From: Massilia sp. CFBP 13721
GTDB taxonomy: Bacteria > Pseudomonadota > Gammaproteobacteria > Burkholderiales > Burkholderiaceae_D
Reading direction: 5' to 3'
NCBI RefSeq assembly: GCF_014842025.1
Contig: NZ_JACYUY010000002.1
Location: 124,001 to 188,000 of the forward strand
Length of the DNA stretch: 64,000 bases
The translations under genes were made by a program, and so were the position numbers. Position 1 is the first letter of the stretch. The number at the start of each line of letters is the position of its first letter. The notes below the pieces were generated by a model, which did not search any database, was not told the DNA's origin, and saw only the letters and a program-made list of their open reading frames with translations. Below, piece after piece: positions 43,931 to 53,817 of the stretch.

Positions 43931-44034
43931 CGTAGGGTGGGCACTTGTGCCCACGCGGTTCAACGTTTGCGTCTCGTGCCGACGTTTCGACCCGCACCGG
44001 CCGCATCCGCGTGGGCACAAGTGCCCACCCTACG
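43931..44034. repeat. Perfect 28-bp paired palindromic intergenic repeat
   Basis: Arms 43931-43958 and 44007-44034 are exact reverse complements separated by 48 bases. Each arm is itself a palindrome around GTGGGCAC-TT-GTGCCCAC, so nested hairpins are possible. It lies between the convergent helicase and esterase genes and could also terminate both. Confidence 0.9.
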
Positions 44035-44050
44035 GTGCACTACTGTCGTG

Positions 44051-44914
44051 TCAGGGCGTTGTCTTCTCGCTGACAAACATCCACAACAACGCCTCGCGCA
44101 ACTCGCCGCTCCAGAACCCCTCGTTGTGCTGCTGCCCCGGCACGATCTTCAGCACCATGTTCGCCGCCGGATGCCCGCTCGCGCGCACGACGCCGGCCAT
44201 GCGCTCGACGTCCGGCACCATCGATTCGCCTTCCTTTTCGCCCATCAGCAGATACACGCGCGCATCCTGCGGCAGCGGGTGCTGCGCCATGAAGTCGAAG
44301 GCGGGCGTCGCCGTCCAGTAGGCGGGCGAGAACACGCCGGCTTTACCGAACACCTGCGGGTACCGGGCGATCGCATAGTGCGAAGCCAGCCCTCCCATCG
44401 AACTGCCCATGATCGCGGTGTGGGCGCGGCCGGGCAGGGTGCGGTATTGGGCGTCGATCAGCGGCTTCAGGGTGTGGACGATGAAATCCGTGTACTGCCT
44501 GCCTTCGCCCGCGCCGAAACGCGTGTTGTCCCAGGCGTTCAGTTCCGTCATGCGCTTGTCGCCGCCGTTGTCGATGCCGACCACGATCAGTTCGAGCTTG
44601 CCCTCTTTGGCCAGCGCGTCGAGCGTCTCGTCGACCTTCCATTCGCCGACAAAGGAGGTGGCGTCGTCGAACAAATTCTGGGCGTCGTGCATGTACAGCA
44701 CCGGATAGCGTTTATGCGATGTCGCATAGCCGGGCGGCAGGTACAGGCGGATCTGGCGTTTGCGCTGCAGCTGCGGGATCTCAACCAGGTCGGGCAGCAG
44801 GCGCACGCCGGGCAGGGCGGTCGACGGTTTGTTTGTCGGAGCGGCGTCGGTGGCGAAGGCGGGTGCGGCCAGCAGGGCGGCGAACAGGACGAAAGCGGTA
44901 CGAATCGGTGGCAT
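44051..44914 (-). CDS. Exported alpha/beta-hydrolase esterase
   Basis: The 287-residue protein has a signal peptide (about 21 residues, ending APAFA). It belongs to the putative esterase/enterochelin-esterase-like family. RQIRLYLPPGY and YPVLYMHDAQNLFDD come first, the nucleophile Ser sits in IMGSSMGG, and a His lies near the C-terminus (GQQHNEGFW). It follows the MFS gene by 16 bases, so it is likely co-transcribed. It may remove acyl groups from sugars, but the substrate is not visible from sequence. Confidence 0.78.
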   Translation of the reverse strand: MPPIRTAFVLFAALLAAPAFATDAAPTNKPSTALPGVRLLPDLVEIPQLQRKRQIRLYLPPGYATSHKRYPVLYMHDAQNLFDDATSFVGEWKVDETLDALAKEGKLELIVVGIDNGGDKRMTELNAWDNTRFGAGEGRQYTDFIVHTLKPLIDAQYRTLPGRAHTAIMGSSMGGLASHYAIARYPQVFGKAGVFSPAYWTATPAFDFMAQHPLPQDARVYLLMGEKEGESMVPDVERMAGVVRASGHPAANMVLKIVPGQQHNEGFWSGELREALLWMFVSEKTTP

Positions 44915-44930
44915 GGAAGAGGTCTTGTGA

Positions 44931-46205
44931 TTAGTGGGAAGCGGCCAGCGCCGGCGCGGCGACAGGCGCCGCCTCCTTCTCGCGCACCAGCAGCCACAGC
45001 ACGCTCGACAGCGCCAGGCAGCCGCCGCAGATCAGGAACAGCAGGCTCTTGTCGGCGCTGGTTTTCAATACGAAGCCGACGGCGGTGGTGGCCAGCTGCG
45101 GCAGCACCACCGACAGGTTGAACAGGCCCATGAAATAACCCATGCGGCTGCGGTCGACCTGCTCGCTCATGATCGCGAAGGGCAGGCTGACCACCGCCGC
45201 CCAGCCGATGCCGACCACGCCCATCAGCACGTACAGGGTGCCCGGCGAGCGCGCGAACAAGGCGATGGCGAAGTAAGCGAGCGCCATGATGCCGGTGCAG
45301 GCGGCCTGCGTGCGCACGCGCCCGAAGCGCTTCACCAGCGGTGCCAGCACCAGCGCCGGCAGCAGGAAGCCGACCACGTTCATCACCGCGAACGAGATCG
45401 CGATCACGTGGCCCGACTGCGCCGCCGCCTGTGCGGCAGTCGCGCCAGGGGCCACCACGTGCTGCTGGATGAACGCGATGATGTAGACGAACATCGCCTG
45501 CACCCCGAACCAGGTGAACGCGTGCGCCGCCCAGATGCGCCACAGTTGCGGCCAGTCGGTGGCGCTGGCAGCTTCCCGCGTTGCCGGCGCCAGTTCGCGC
45601 GGTTCCTCGATCAACAGGACAGGCACGATCGAGAACACCAGCACCAGCACCACGCCGACCGAGATCAGCGTGTAGTTGTCGATGAAGGCGCCGATCAAAT
45701 ACGCCATCACGCCCCAGAAGCCGGAGATGGTCTGCATCCAGGTATAGCCGCGCGTGCGCGCTTCGCCGTCGGGCGTCACGTCCGCGATCAGCGAGCGCGT
45801 CGGATTGAAGCCGATGTTGATCGACAGGTCGAGCGTCAGTGCGACCATCACCGCCACCACCACCAGGTTGCCGATGCCGAACAGGTCGGCGACCACTTCG
45901 ATGCGCGGCAGCAGGTACACCGACAAGGCAGCGAGCACGCCGCCGATCAGGATGAAGGGACGCCGTCGTCCGCCCCAGAACCAGGTCTTGTCGCTGATGA
46001 AGCCGATGATCACCTGGCCGAGGATGCCGGCCAGCGGACCGGCGGCCCAGACGACGCCGATCTCGTGGATGTCGAGTCCGTATTTGGTGCTCAGCAGCCA
46101 GCTAAGCGCCGAAATCTGGATGCACAGGGCGAAGCCCATGGCCGTGGCTGGCAAGCTGCTCAGGGCGTAAAAGGAATTGCTCAGCCGGCGCTGCATGTCG
46201 CGCAT
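44931..46205 (-). CDS. MFS sugar transporter (maltose/SLC45-like), minus-strand copy
   Basis: I prefer ATG 46205 because GGAG lies 7 bases upstream; an ATG 12 bases earlier (46217) is possible. The 424-residue protein has about 12 membrane helices. The cytoplasmic loop GFISDKTWFWGGRRRPFI fits the MFS signature with the conserved GRRRP. It resembles the sugar-MFS proteins found in TonB-dependent maltodextrin loci, which carry maltose/glucose across the inner membrane. It is divergent from a second, related MFS gene. Confidence 0.83.
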   Translation of the reverse strand: MRDMQRRLSNSFYALSSLPATAMGFALCIQISALSWLLSTKYGLDIHEIGVVWAAGPLAGILGQVIIGFISDKTWFWGGRRRPFILIGGVLAALSVYLLPRIEVVADLFGIGNLVVVAVMVALTLDLSINIGFNPTRSLIADVTPDGEARTRGYTWMQTISGFWGVMAYLIGAFIDNYTLISVGVVLVLVFSIVPVLLIEEPRELAPATREAASATDWPQLWRIWAAHAFTWFGVQAMFVYIIAFIQQHVVAPGATAAQAAAQSGHVIAISFAVMNVVGFLLPALVLAPLVKRFGRVRTQAACTGIMALAYFAIALFARSPGTLYVLMGVVGIGWAAVVSLPFAIMSEQVDRSRMGYFMGLFNLSVVLPQLATTAVGFVLKTSADKSLLFLICGGCLALSSVLWLLVREKEAAPVAAPALAASH

Positions 46206-46223
46206 GGGTGTCTCCATCGGTTG

Positions 46224-46240
46224 TGTTATTTGACTACAAA
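46224..46240. promoter_or_regulatory. Shared 17-bp motif, copy 1 (divergent MFS region)
   Basis: TGTTATTTGACTACAAA lies 19 bases upstream of the minus-strand MFS start. It contains GACTACA, the right half of the 38788 palindrome. A copy with 15 of 17 identical bases is at 46311-46327. Confidence 0.5.
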
Positions 46241-46290
46241 GCCCGTCTTGAAGCGGACTCGCGTTGCGATTTTACTCTGACTCATTCGAA

Positions 46291-46319
46291 TTGACACTCG
46301 GAAAACGCCATGTTATTTT
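46291..46319 (+). promoter_or_regulatory. Sigma-70 promoter of the MFS-pgm-amylase operon
   Basis: A perfect TTGACA (46291-46296) and TATTTT (46314-46319) are separated by 17 bases. The -10 is inside the second 17-bp motif, as expected for a repressed promoter. Confidence 0.55.
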
Positions 46320-46327
46320 GCTACAAA
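46311..46327. promoter_or_regulatory. Shared 17-bp motif, copy 2 (overlaps -10)
   Basis: TGTTATTTTGCTACAAA repeats the 46224 motif in the same orientation with two mismatches. It covers the predicted -10 of the plus-strand MFS promoter. Confidence 0.5.
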
Positions 46328-46408
46328 TTTAGTTGGCGCCGCGCGGCACATGGCGCGTTCGCCACATACACGAATAGCGCCCGGGACGCCGGGCCATTGG
46401 GGACACGG

Positions 46409-47731
46409 ATGGACATGCATACCAAGGCGCTCGACAAACCGCGCCTGTCGTTCTGGCAGTTGTGGAACATGAGTTTCGGCTTCTTCGGCATCCAGTTCGG
46501 CTTCGCGCTGCAAAACGCCAACACCAGCCGTATCTTCTCGACGCTGGGCGCCAACCCCGACGACCTGGCCCTGTTCTGGCTCGCCGCACCCGTCACGGGC
46601 CTGTTGGTGCAGCCGATCATCGGCTACCTGAGCGACAACACCTGGCACCCGACCTGGGGCCGCCGCCGTCCCTTCTTCTTCGTCGGCGCCTTGCTCGCGA
46701 TGATCGCCATGTTCCTGATGCCCAATTCCTCGGCGCTGTGGATGGCGGTGGCCGTGCTGTGGATGATGGACGCCGCTATCAACGTCTCGATGGAGCCGTT
46801 CCGCGCCTTTGTCGGCGACAAGCTCGACGTCTCGCAGCAGACCGCGGGCTATGCGATGCAGACCTTCTTCATCGGCTGTGGCGCCGTGATCGCCTCGCTG
46901 CTGCCGACGATCTTCACCGGCATGGGCGTGTCGAACGTGCCGGTCGACGGCGCCATTCCCGACACCGTGCGCTATGCGTTCTACGCCGGCGCGCTGGTCT
47001 TCATGATCGCGGTGAGCTGGACCGTGTTCACCGCCGACGAACTGCCGCCGCCGGACATGGAAGCGTTCAACAAGGAGCGCGCCAACGCGCGCCGCGTCGG
47101 TGTGGCGTTGACCGAGATCCTGAGCGGTTTCGGCAAGATGCCGAAGACGATGGTGCAGCTGGCCTTTGTCCAGTTCTTCACCTGGATCGCCCTGTTCGCG
47201 ATGTGGATCTACACCGGCAGCGCGATCGCCGATTCCGTCTACGGCACGCGCGATGCGCAGTCGGCCGCCTTCCAGGACGCCGGCAACTGGGTCGGCATCA
47301 TGTTCGCGGTGTATAGCGGCGTCTCGGCGCTGGCCGCCTTCATCCTGCCGGTGTTCGCGCGCGCCACCAGCCGCAAGACCGTGCACGCGACCTGCCTGGC
47401 GATCGGAGGATTGAGCCTGGCCAGCATCGTCGCCATCGATAGCAAGGAAATGCTGATGCTGCCGATGGTCGGCGTCGGCATCGCCTGGGCCAGCATCCTG
47501 ACGATGCCGTATGCGATCCTGGCGGGCGCCTTGCCGGCCAGGCGCATGGGTTATTTCATGGGTCTGTTCAACTTCTTCGTCGTGATCCCGCAGATCGTCA
47601 GCGGCCTGCTGCTCGGCTTCGTCACGCGCGAATTCTTTAACGGCCACACGGCGCAGACGCTGGCGCTGGGCGGCGGCTGCATGCTGCTGGCTGCCGTATT
47701 GACGCTGGCTGTCACCGATAAAAACCGCTAA
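46409..47731 (+). CDS. MFS sugar transporter (maltose/SLC45-like), plus-strand copy
   Basis: This 440-residue protein from ATG 46409 (MDMHTKALDKPRLSFWQLW) has GGGGACACGG upstream. An open frame back to 46310 covers the promoter and is not coding. It has twelve membrane helices and starts with the GFFGIQFGFALQNANTSRIF segment common to SLC45-like bacterial maltose carriers. The GRRRPFF loop is present. It heads an operon with phosphoglucomutase (78-base gap) and alpha-amylase, consistent with import of maltose or glucose for conversion to glucose phosphates. Confidence 0.87.
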   Translation: MDMHTKALDKPRLSFWQLWNMSFGFFGIQFGFALQNANTSRIFSTLGANPDDLALFWLAAPVTGLLVQPIIGYLSDNTWHPTWGRRRPFFFVGALLAMIAMFLMPNSSALWMAVAVLWMMDAAINVSMEPFRAFVGDKLDVSQQTAGYAMQTFFIGCGAVIASLLPTIFTGMGVSNVPVDGAIPDTVRYAFYAGALVFMIAVSWTVFTADELPPPDMEAFNKERANARRVGVALTEILSGFGKMPKTMVQLAFVQFFTWIALFAMWIYTGSAIADSVYGTRDAQSAAFQDAGNWVGIMFAVYSGVSALAAFILPVFARATSRKTVHATCLAIGGLSLASIVAIDSKEMLMLPMVGVGIAWASILTMPYAILAGALPARRMGYFMGLFNFFVVIPQIVSGLLLGFVTREFFNGHTAQTLALGGGCMLLAAVLTLAVTDKNR

Positions 47732-47767
47732 ATTTGCGCCATGCTTTTCGCCCCTAGCGTATCGTAA

Positions 47768-49441
<1,674 letters not shown>

Positions 49442-49461
49442 TTCACTCTCACAGGAACTCC

Positions 49462-51129
49462 ATGAAACTACCCGCACTTGCCGTCTCCCTGCTGTTCGCG
49501 TCCAGCGTGCTTGCTGCCGCCCCCGCACCCTGGGCAGCGCCGAGCAAACCGTTCGTGTGGGAGAACGCGACCGTCTATTTTTTGCTGACGGACCGCTTCA
49601 ACAACGGCAATCCGGGTAACGACCACGCGTACGGCCGTAAAGACGACGCGGCCAAGCTGCGCGGTTTCATGGGGGGCGACTTCGCCGGCATCACGGCCAA
49701 GATCAAGGAGGGTTATTTCAGGGACCTGGGCGTGACCGCGCTCTGGATCACGCCGCCGGTCGAGCAGATCCACGCCGGCACCGACGAGGGCACCGGCAAG
49801 AGCTACGGCTTCCACGGCTACTGGGCGCGCGACTTCACCGCCATCGACGCCAACCTCGGCACCGAGGAAGAGTTGCGCACCCTGGTCGACACCGCCCATG
49901 CGAACGGCTTGCGCGTGCTGTTCGACGTAGTGCTGAACCATACCGGTCCGGTCACCGAGCTTGATCCGGTATGGCCGGCCGAGTGGGTGCGCACTGATCC
50001 GGTTTGCACCTACAAGGATGCGCGCACCACCATCGAGTGCACCTTGGTGAAAAACCTGCCCGACATCCGCACCGAGCGCGACAAGCCGGTGGCGCTGCCG
50101 CCCGCGCTGGTGGCGAAATGGAAGGCGGAAGGGCGCTACGAGCGCGAGGTGCAGGAGCTGGACGCCTTTTTCAAGCGCACCGGCTATCCGCGCGCGCCGC
50201 GTTACTACCTCATCAAATGGCATGCCGACTGGGTGCGCAAGTACGGCATCGACGGCTTCCGCGCCGACACGGTGAAGCACACCGAGCCGGGCGTGTGGAA
50301 GGATCTCAAGAAGGTCGCAAGCGGCGCCTTCGAGGAGTGGAAGAAGGCGCATCCAGCGAAGGCACTGGGCGACCTGCCGTTCTACATGACGGCCGAAGTC
50401 TACGGCTACGGCATCAAGGATGGCCGCGCCTACGACCTGGGCGGCATGAAGGTCGATTACCCGGCCCAGGGTTTCGACAGCCTGATCAACTTCGCGCTGC
50501 GCAGCGATGCGGCGGACGGCTACGAACAGATCTTCAGCGCGTATTCGGCCGCGCTGCACGGCCCGTTGAAGGGCTATTCGGTCCTGAACTACATCAGTTC
50601 GCACGACGATGGCCAGCCCTACGACCCGCTGCGCCAGCGTCCCTACGAGGCGGCGAATAAACTGCTGCTGGCGCCGGGCGCAGCGCAGATCTACTACGGC
50701 GACGAGACCGCGCGCTTGCTGCGGGTCGAAGGCGCCGAGGGCGACGCCACGCTGCGCTCGTTCATGAACTGGGACGAACTGTCCGCCAACGCCGCGCGTG
50801 GACTGAACCGCGTCGCCGACGTGCGCGAACACTGGGCCAAGCTGGGGCGCTTCCGCCAGGCCCATCCCGCGGTGGGCGCCGGCGTGCACCGCATGCTCCA
50901 GCACTACCCGTACACCTTCAAGCGTACCTGGGAGAAGGGCGACGTGGTCGACCGCGTGGTGGTGGCGCTCGGCCTGCCGACGGACAAACCGGTCGCCGTG
51001 CCGGTGACCGGCGTCTTCCTGGATGGCCAGACCGTGCGCGACTGGTATTCGGGGACGACGGCGATCGTCAAGGGTGGCAAGGTGCAGTTCGATGCGCGCA
51101 ATGCCGTGGTGCTGATCGGGCAGGAATAA
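49462..51129 (+). CDS. Secreted GH13 alpha-amylase
   Basis: The 555-residue protein has a signal peptide (MKLPALAVSLLFASSVLAA). The GH13 barrel has VLFDVVLNHTG (region I), GFRADTVKH with the nucleophile Asp (region II), MTAEVYGYG with the acid/base Glu (region III) and YISSHDDGQ with the third Asp (region IV). The stretch after region I (EWVRTDPVCTYKDARTTIEC) carries two Cys. A beta-sandwich C domain follows. It should cut starch outside the cell or in the periplasm, supplying the receptor at 39036. AGGAA precedes the ATG; it is the last gene of the MFS-pgm-amylase operon. Confidence 0.88.
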   Translation: MKLPALAVSLLFASSVLAAAPAPWAAPSKPFVWENATVYFLLTDRFNNGNPGNDHAYGRKDDAAKLRGFMGGDFAGITAKIKEGYFRDLGVTALWITPPVEQIHAGTDEGTGKSYGFHGYWARDFTAIDANLGTEEELRTLVDTAHANGLRVLFDVVLNHTGPVTELDPVWPAEWVRTDPVCTYKDARTTIECTLVKNLPDIRTERDKPVALPPALVAKWKAEGRYEREVQELDAFFKRTGYPRAPRYYLIKWHADWVRKYGIDGFRADTVKHTEPGVWKDLKKVASGAFEEWKKAHPAKALGDLPFYMTAEVYGYGIKDGRAYDLGGMKVDYPAQGFDSLINFALRSDAADGYEQIFSAYSAALHGPLKGYSVLNYISSHDDGQPYDPLRQRPYEAANKLLLAPGAAQIYYGDETARLLRVEGAEGDATLRSFMNWDELSANAARGLNRVADVREHWAKLGRFRQAHPAVGAGVHRMLQHYPYTFKRTWEKGDVVDRVVVALGLPTDKPVAVPVTGVFLDGQTVRDWYSGTTAIVKGGKVQFDARNAVVLIGQE

Positions 51130-51186
51130 CGCCGCCCACGCTTGACCGCCGCGTACCGCGTGCTGGACTTTTGCGATGTGCGTGCG

Positions 51187-51323
51187 TTACGCGTGGACGG
51201 AGTCCACCCTACGTCTATCGCGATGCACGCTTATCGGCTGGACTGTACGGTCCTACGTCTATCGCGATGCACGGTTATCGGCTGGACTGTACGGTCCGTA
51301 GGGTGGACTCCGTCCACGCGTAA
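51187..51323. repeat. Paired palindromic intergenic repeat with perfect 27-bp arms
   Basis: Arms 51187-51213 and 51297-51323 are exact reverse complements. Each contains the palindrome GTGGAC-GGA-GTCCAC. Between them lies the tandem repeat described separately. It follows the amylase gene; no gene is seen. Confidence 0.9.
51208..51295. repeat. 44-bp tandem duplication inside the repeat
   Basis: Two consecutive 44-base units (51208-51251 and 51252-51295) differ at one base only (C at 51230, G at 51274). Such fresh tandem duplications usually arise by slippage. Confidence 0.9.
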
Positions 51324-51365
51324 ACGCTGCGCACCACCTGCTTGGCTTTTGCGACGTGCATGCGT

Positions 51366-51503
51366 CACGCGTGGGCGGCGTTCACGCTGCAGGCCCGCAC
51401 GCCGCCCGGTATAGCCGACCACCCTACGCCTCTGCGGTAGGGTGGTCGGCTATAGCCGAGCGTGTGAATGTACGCGGCTTGAGCGCCGCCCACGCGTTCA
51501 ACG
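51366..51503. repeat. Second paired palindromic repeat after the amylase gene
   Basis: The core is a perfect 18-base inverted repeat (51410-51427 and 51437-51454) with a 9-base loop. The outer arms ACGCGTGGGCGGCG and CGCCGCCCACGCGT flank it. The remaining bases up to 51613 show no gene. Confidence 0.85.
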
Positions 51504-51613
51504 CACGGCCGATCATGCGCGCCAGATCGGCGGCCCGGTCGAACGCGTACGCGGCTACTCAGCCGCGGCTTATCGGCTAGACTTGACGAATCGATCACCC
51601 AACGCTCGCCGCC

Positions 51614-52636
51614 ATGACCTCCATCCGCCTCTCCCGTTGCGCCGCCAGCCTCGCCCTGGCGCTGGCCAGCCTGGGCACCGCCCACGCCGCCGCCGAGCCA
51701 TCCTACGGCCCCGAACTCGAAGGGTTTACGTATCCGGCCCCGGTCAGGCAATTCAACTTCACCTCGCAGGGCGCGAAGCTGCACATGGCCTACATGGACA
51801 TCGCCCCGCAAGGCAAGGCCAATGGCCGCACGGTCGTCCTCCTGCACGGTAAAAACTTCTGCGGCGCGACCTGGGATGCGAGCATGAAGGCGCTGAGCGG
51901 CGCCGGCTACCGCGTGGTGGTGCCCGACCAGATCGGCTTCTGCAAATCGAGCAAACCGCAGCACTACCAGTACACCTTCCAGCAGCTGGCCGAGAACACG
52001 CGCGCGCTGCTCGAATCGATCGGCGTGAAGGGGCCGGCCACGATACTGGGCCACTCGACCGGCGGCATGCTGGCGGTGCGCTACGGCCTGATGTTCCCAC
52101 AGCAGACCGAGCAGCTGGTGCTGGTCAACCCGATCGGGCTGGAAGACTGGAAGGCGCTGGGCGTGCCCTCGCTCGGCGTCGATAAATGGTACCAGCGCGA
52201 GCTGCAGACCACGGCCGACAAGATCCGCAACTACGAAAAGGCGACCTATTACGTCAACCAGTGGAAGCCCGAGTACGAACCGCCGGTGCAGATGCTGGCC
52301 GGGATGTACGGCGGGCCGGGCAAGGAAATCGTCGCCTGGAATTCGGCGCTGCTGTACGACATGATCTATACCCAGCCGGTGGTCTACGAATTCCCGCAGC
52401 TGACGATGCCGACGCTGCTGCTGATCGGCCTGAAGGACACGACCGCGATCGGCAAGGACGCGGCGCCGGAAGCGCTGCGGCCGAAGCTGGGCAACTACCC
52501 CGAACTGGCGCAAAAGACGGCCAGGGCGATCCCGAAGGCGACGCTGGTGACCTTCCCGAACATGGGGCACGCGCCGCAGATGCAGGATCCCAAGGCCTTC
52601 CACGAGGCCTTGCTCAAGGGCCTGGCGGCGCGCTAG
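51614..52636 (+). CDS. Exported alpha/beta-fold hydrolase
   Basis: The 340-residue protein has a signal peptide of about 26 residues (ending GTAHAA). The oxyanion-hole region is LLHGKNFCGATW, the nucleophile Ser lies in LGHSTGGML (about residue 147), a late Asp is in LIGLKDTTAIG, and the His is in FPNMGHAPQMQDP. These are the marks of the fold shared by haloalkane dehalogenases, peroxidases and esterases; the substrate is unknown. No good Shine-Dalgarno is present. The 3' end overlaps the convergent acetyltransferase gene by 23 bases. Confidence 0.82.
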   Translation: MTSIRLSRCAASLALALASLGTAHAAAEPSYGPELEGFTYPAPVRQFNFTSQGAKLHMAYMDIAPQGKANGRTVVLLHGKNFCGATWDASMKALSGAGYRVVVPDQIGFCKSSKPQHYQYTFQQLAENTRALLESIGVKGPATILGHSTGGMLAVRYGLMFPQQTEQLVLVNPIGLEDWKALGVPSLGVDKWYQRELQTTADKIRNYEKATYYVNQWKPEYEPPVQMLAGMYGGPGKEIVAWNSALLYDMIYTQPVVYEFPQLTMPTLLLIGLKDTTAIGKDAAPEALRPKLGNYPELAQKTARAIPKATLVTFPNMGHAPQMQDPKAFHEALLKGLAAR

Positions 52637-53156
52637 CGGGGGAGGGGTGTAGCGCCCTGAAGACGATACTCGGCGCCTGCCCGGGAACGTCATCCAGGGT
52701 GGCGAAGCGTTGCATGCCGATTTTTTCCAGTACGCGGATCGACGCCAGGTGGGCCGGCCGCACCAGGGCGAAGATTTCCGGCAGGCGGCATTCGTCGAAG
52801 CCGAAAGCCAATGCCGCCGCGCCCAGTTCGGTGGCATAGCCGGCGCCCCATGCGGCGCGATCGAAGCGGTAGCCGACGTTGATGCGCTCGACGCCGAGAT
52901 ACCCGTGCGACGAGATCCCGCCGAAACCGAGCAGCCGTTCGGGTGCTGAGCGCAGCGCAATGGCCCAGGGGCCCATGCCCTTGTCACGCCACTGGTCGCG
53001 CCAGCCTTGCAGCAGCGTGCGCGCCTGTGCGATGTCGGTCAGCGGTCCGGCAGGGTTGAAGGTATTGGTTGCCGGATCGCCGTAGATCGCATGCAGGCGG
53101 GGCAGGTCGCTGGGTTCCGGCGGTCTCAGGATTAAACGGGCGGTCGTGCGTTGCAT
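52614..53156 (-). CDS. GNAT acetyltransferase, RimJ/RimL type
   Basis: This 180-residue protein starts at ATG 53156, where GGAGAA precedes it and the domain begins (MQRTTARLILRPPEPSDLPRL). The acetyl-CoA site is in RFDRAAWGAGYATELGAAA. NVGYRF and LASIRVLEKIGMQRF are typical of the ribosomal-protein/aminoglycoside-type acetyltransferases. The substrate is not known. It is convergent with, and overlapping, the alpha/beta hydrolase gene. Confidence 0.83.
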   Translation of the reverse strand: MQRTTARLILRPPEPSDLPRLHAIYGDPATNTFNPAGPLTDIAQARTLLQGWRDQWRDKGMGPWAIALRSAPERLLGFGGISSHGYLGVERINVGYRFDRAAWGAGYATELGAAALAFGFDECRLPEIFALVRPAHLASIRVLEKIGMQRFATLDDVPGQAPSIVFRALHPSPASAPPGP

Positions 53157-53290
53157 GGCGATTCTCCGAAGATGGTGCGGCCGCCACGGTTGCGCAAGGC
53201 CGACCTCACAGCCTAACAATTTTGCACCGGCAGGTTGTCTGCTTCAAGGCAGAGCTTACCGCGAATTCGGCGCCGAACCGAAAAGCGCGA

Positions 53291-53299
53291 TGCTAGAAT
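53291..53299 (+). promoter_or_regulatory. Extended -10 immediately before the DUF2946 gene
   Basis: TGCTAGAAT ends 6 bases before the ATG at 53306, so transcription would begin at or next to the start codon. No -35 is obvious, as expected for an extended -10. Confidence 0.4.
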
Positions 53300-53305
53300 C
53301 TCAAC

Positions 53306-53698
53306 ATGGGCTTGAACCGTAAAGCTTTCCTCGTTGCCGCCTGGGCCGCCTTGCTTGCCATCCTGATGGCAGTCATGGCGCCCACGTTCTCGCATGCGCT
53401 TGCGCACCAGGCCGGGGCCGGGGCCGGCGTCATCGAGGTCGACATCTGCACGGCGAGCGGTATTGCCATGACCCACCAGATGCAGGTTGCCGATGACGGT
53501 TCCGCCCCCGGTCACGTCGCTTCCTTCGAGCATTGTCCGTTCTGCCAGGCAAGCGCACACATGCTGTTCCTGCCGTCGCCGCCCGTCGTGCTGCACGTGT
53601 CGGCAGGCGCCGCACTGCGTCCCGCGCTCTTCTACCAGTCGTCCTCGCCCCTGTTTGCCTGGACAGTCGCGCAGCCGCGCGGCCCGCCGGCGACCTGA
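53306..53698 (+). CDS. DUF2946 family membrane/periplasmic protein
   Basis: The 130-residue protein has an N-terminal hydrophobic segment (VAAWAALLAILMAVMAPTF) and the family hallmark HCPFC (EHCPFCQAS) near residue 77. Other His and a Cys (DICTASGIAMTHQM) could help bind metal. DUF2946 genes are commonly found beside copper- or iron-related TonB receptors and PepSY proteins, and a PepSY protein follows here. There is no Shine-Dalgarno and the -10 abuts the start, suggesting a leaderless transcript. Confidence 0.72.
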   Translation: MGLNRKAFLVAAWAALLAILMAVMAPTFSHALAHQAGAGAGVIEVDICTASGIAMTHQMQVADDGSAPGHVASFEHCPFCQASAHMLFLPSPPVVLHVSAGAALRPALFYQSSSPLFAWTVAQPRGPPAT

Positions 53699-53817
53699 TC
53701 CGCAATCGTCGGTTTGCATACCGTGCGGCGGCCACGCGTCGCGGCACGGTGTCGCTTGTCATCAATGCGTCGACCGCCGCCGTGGCACATCGGCGCGAGC
53801 GCTACAGGAGCAGCATC

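Noticed and set aside
46310..46408. N-terminal extension of the plus-strand MFS protein.
   Set aside because: The added residues cover the predicted -10 and the operator motif and do not resemble an MFS N-terminus.
53533..53817. N-terminal extension of the PepSY protein by 95 codons.
   Set aside because: The extension overlaps the DUF2946 gene in another frame, and AGGAG plus a normal N-terminus support ATG 53818.
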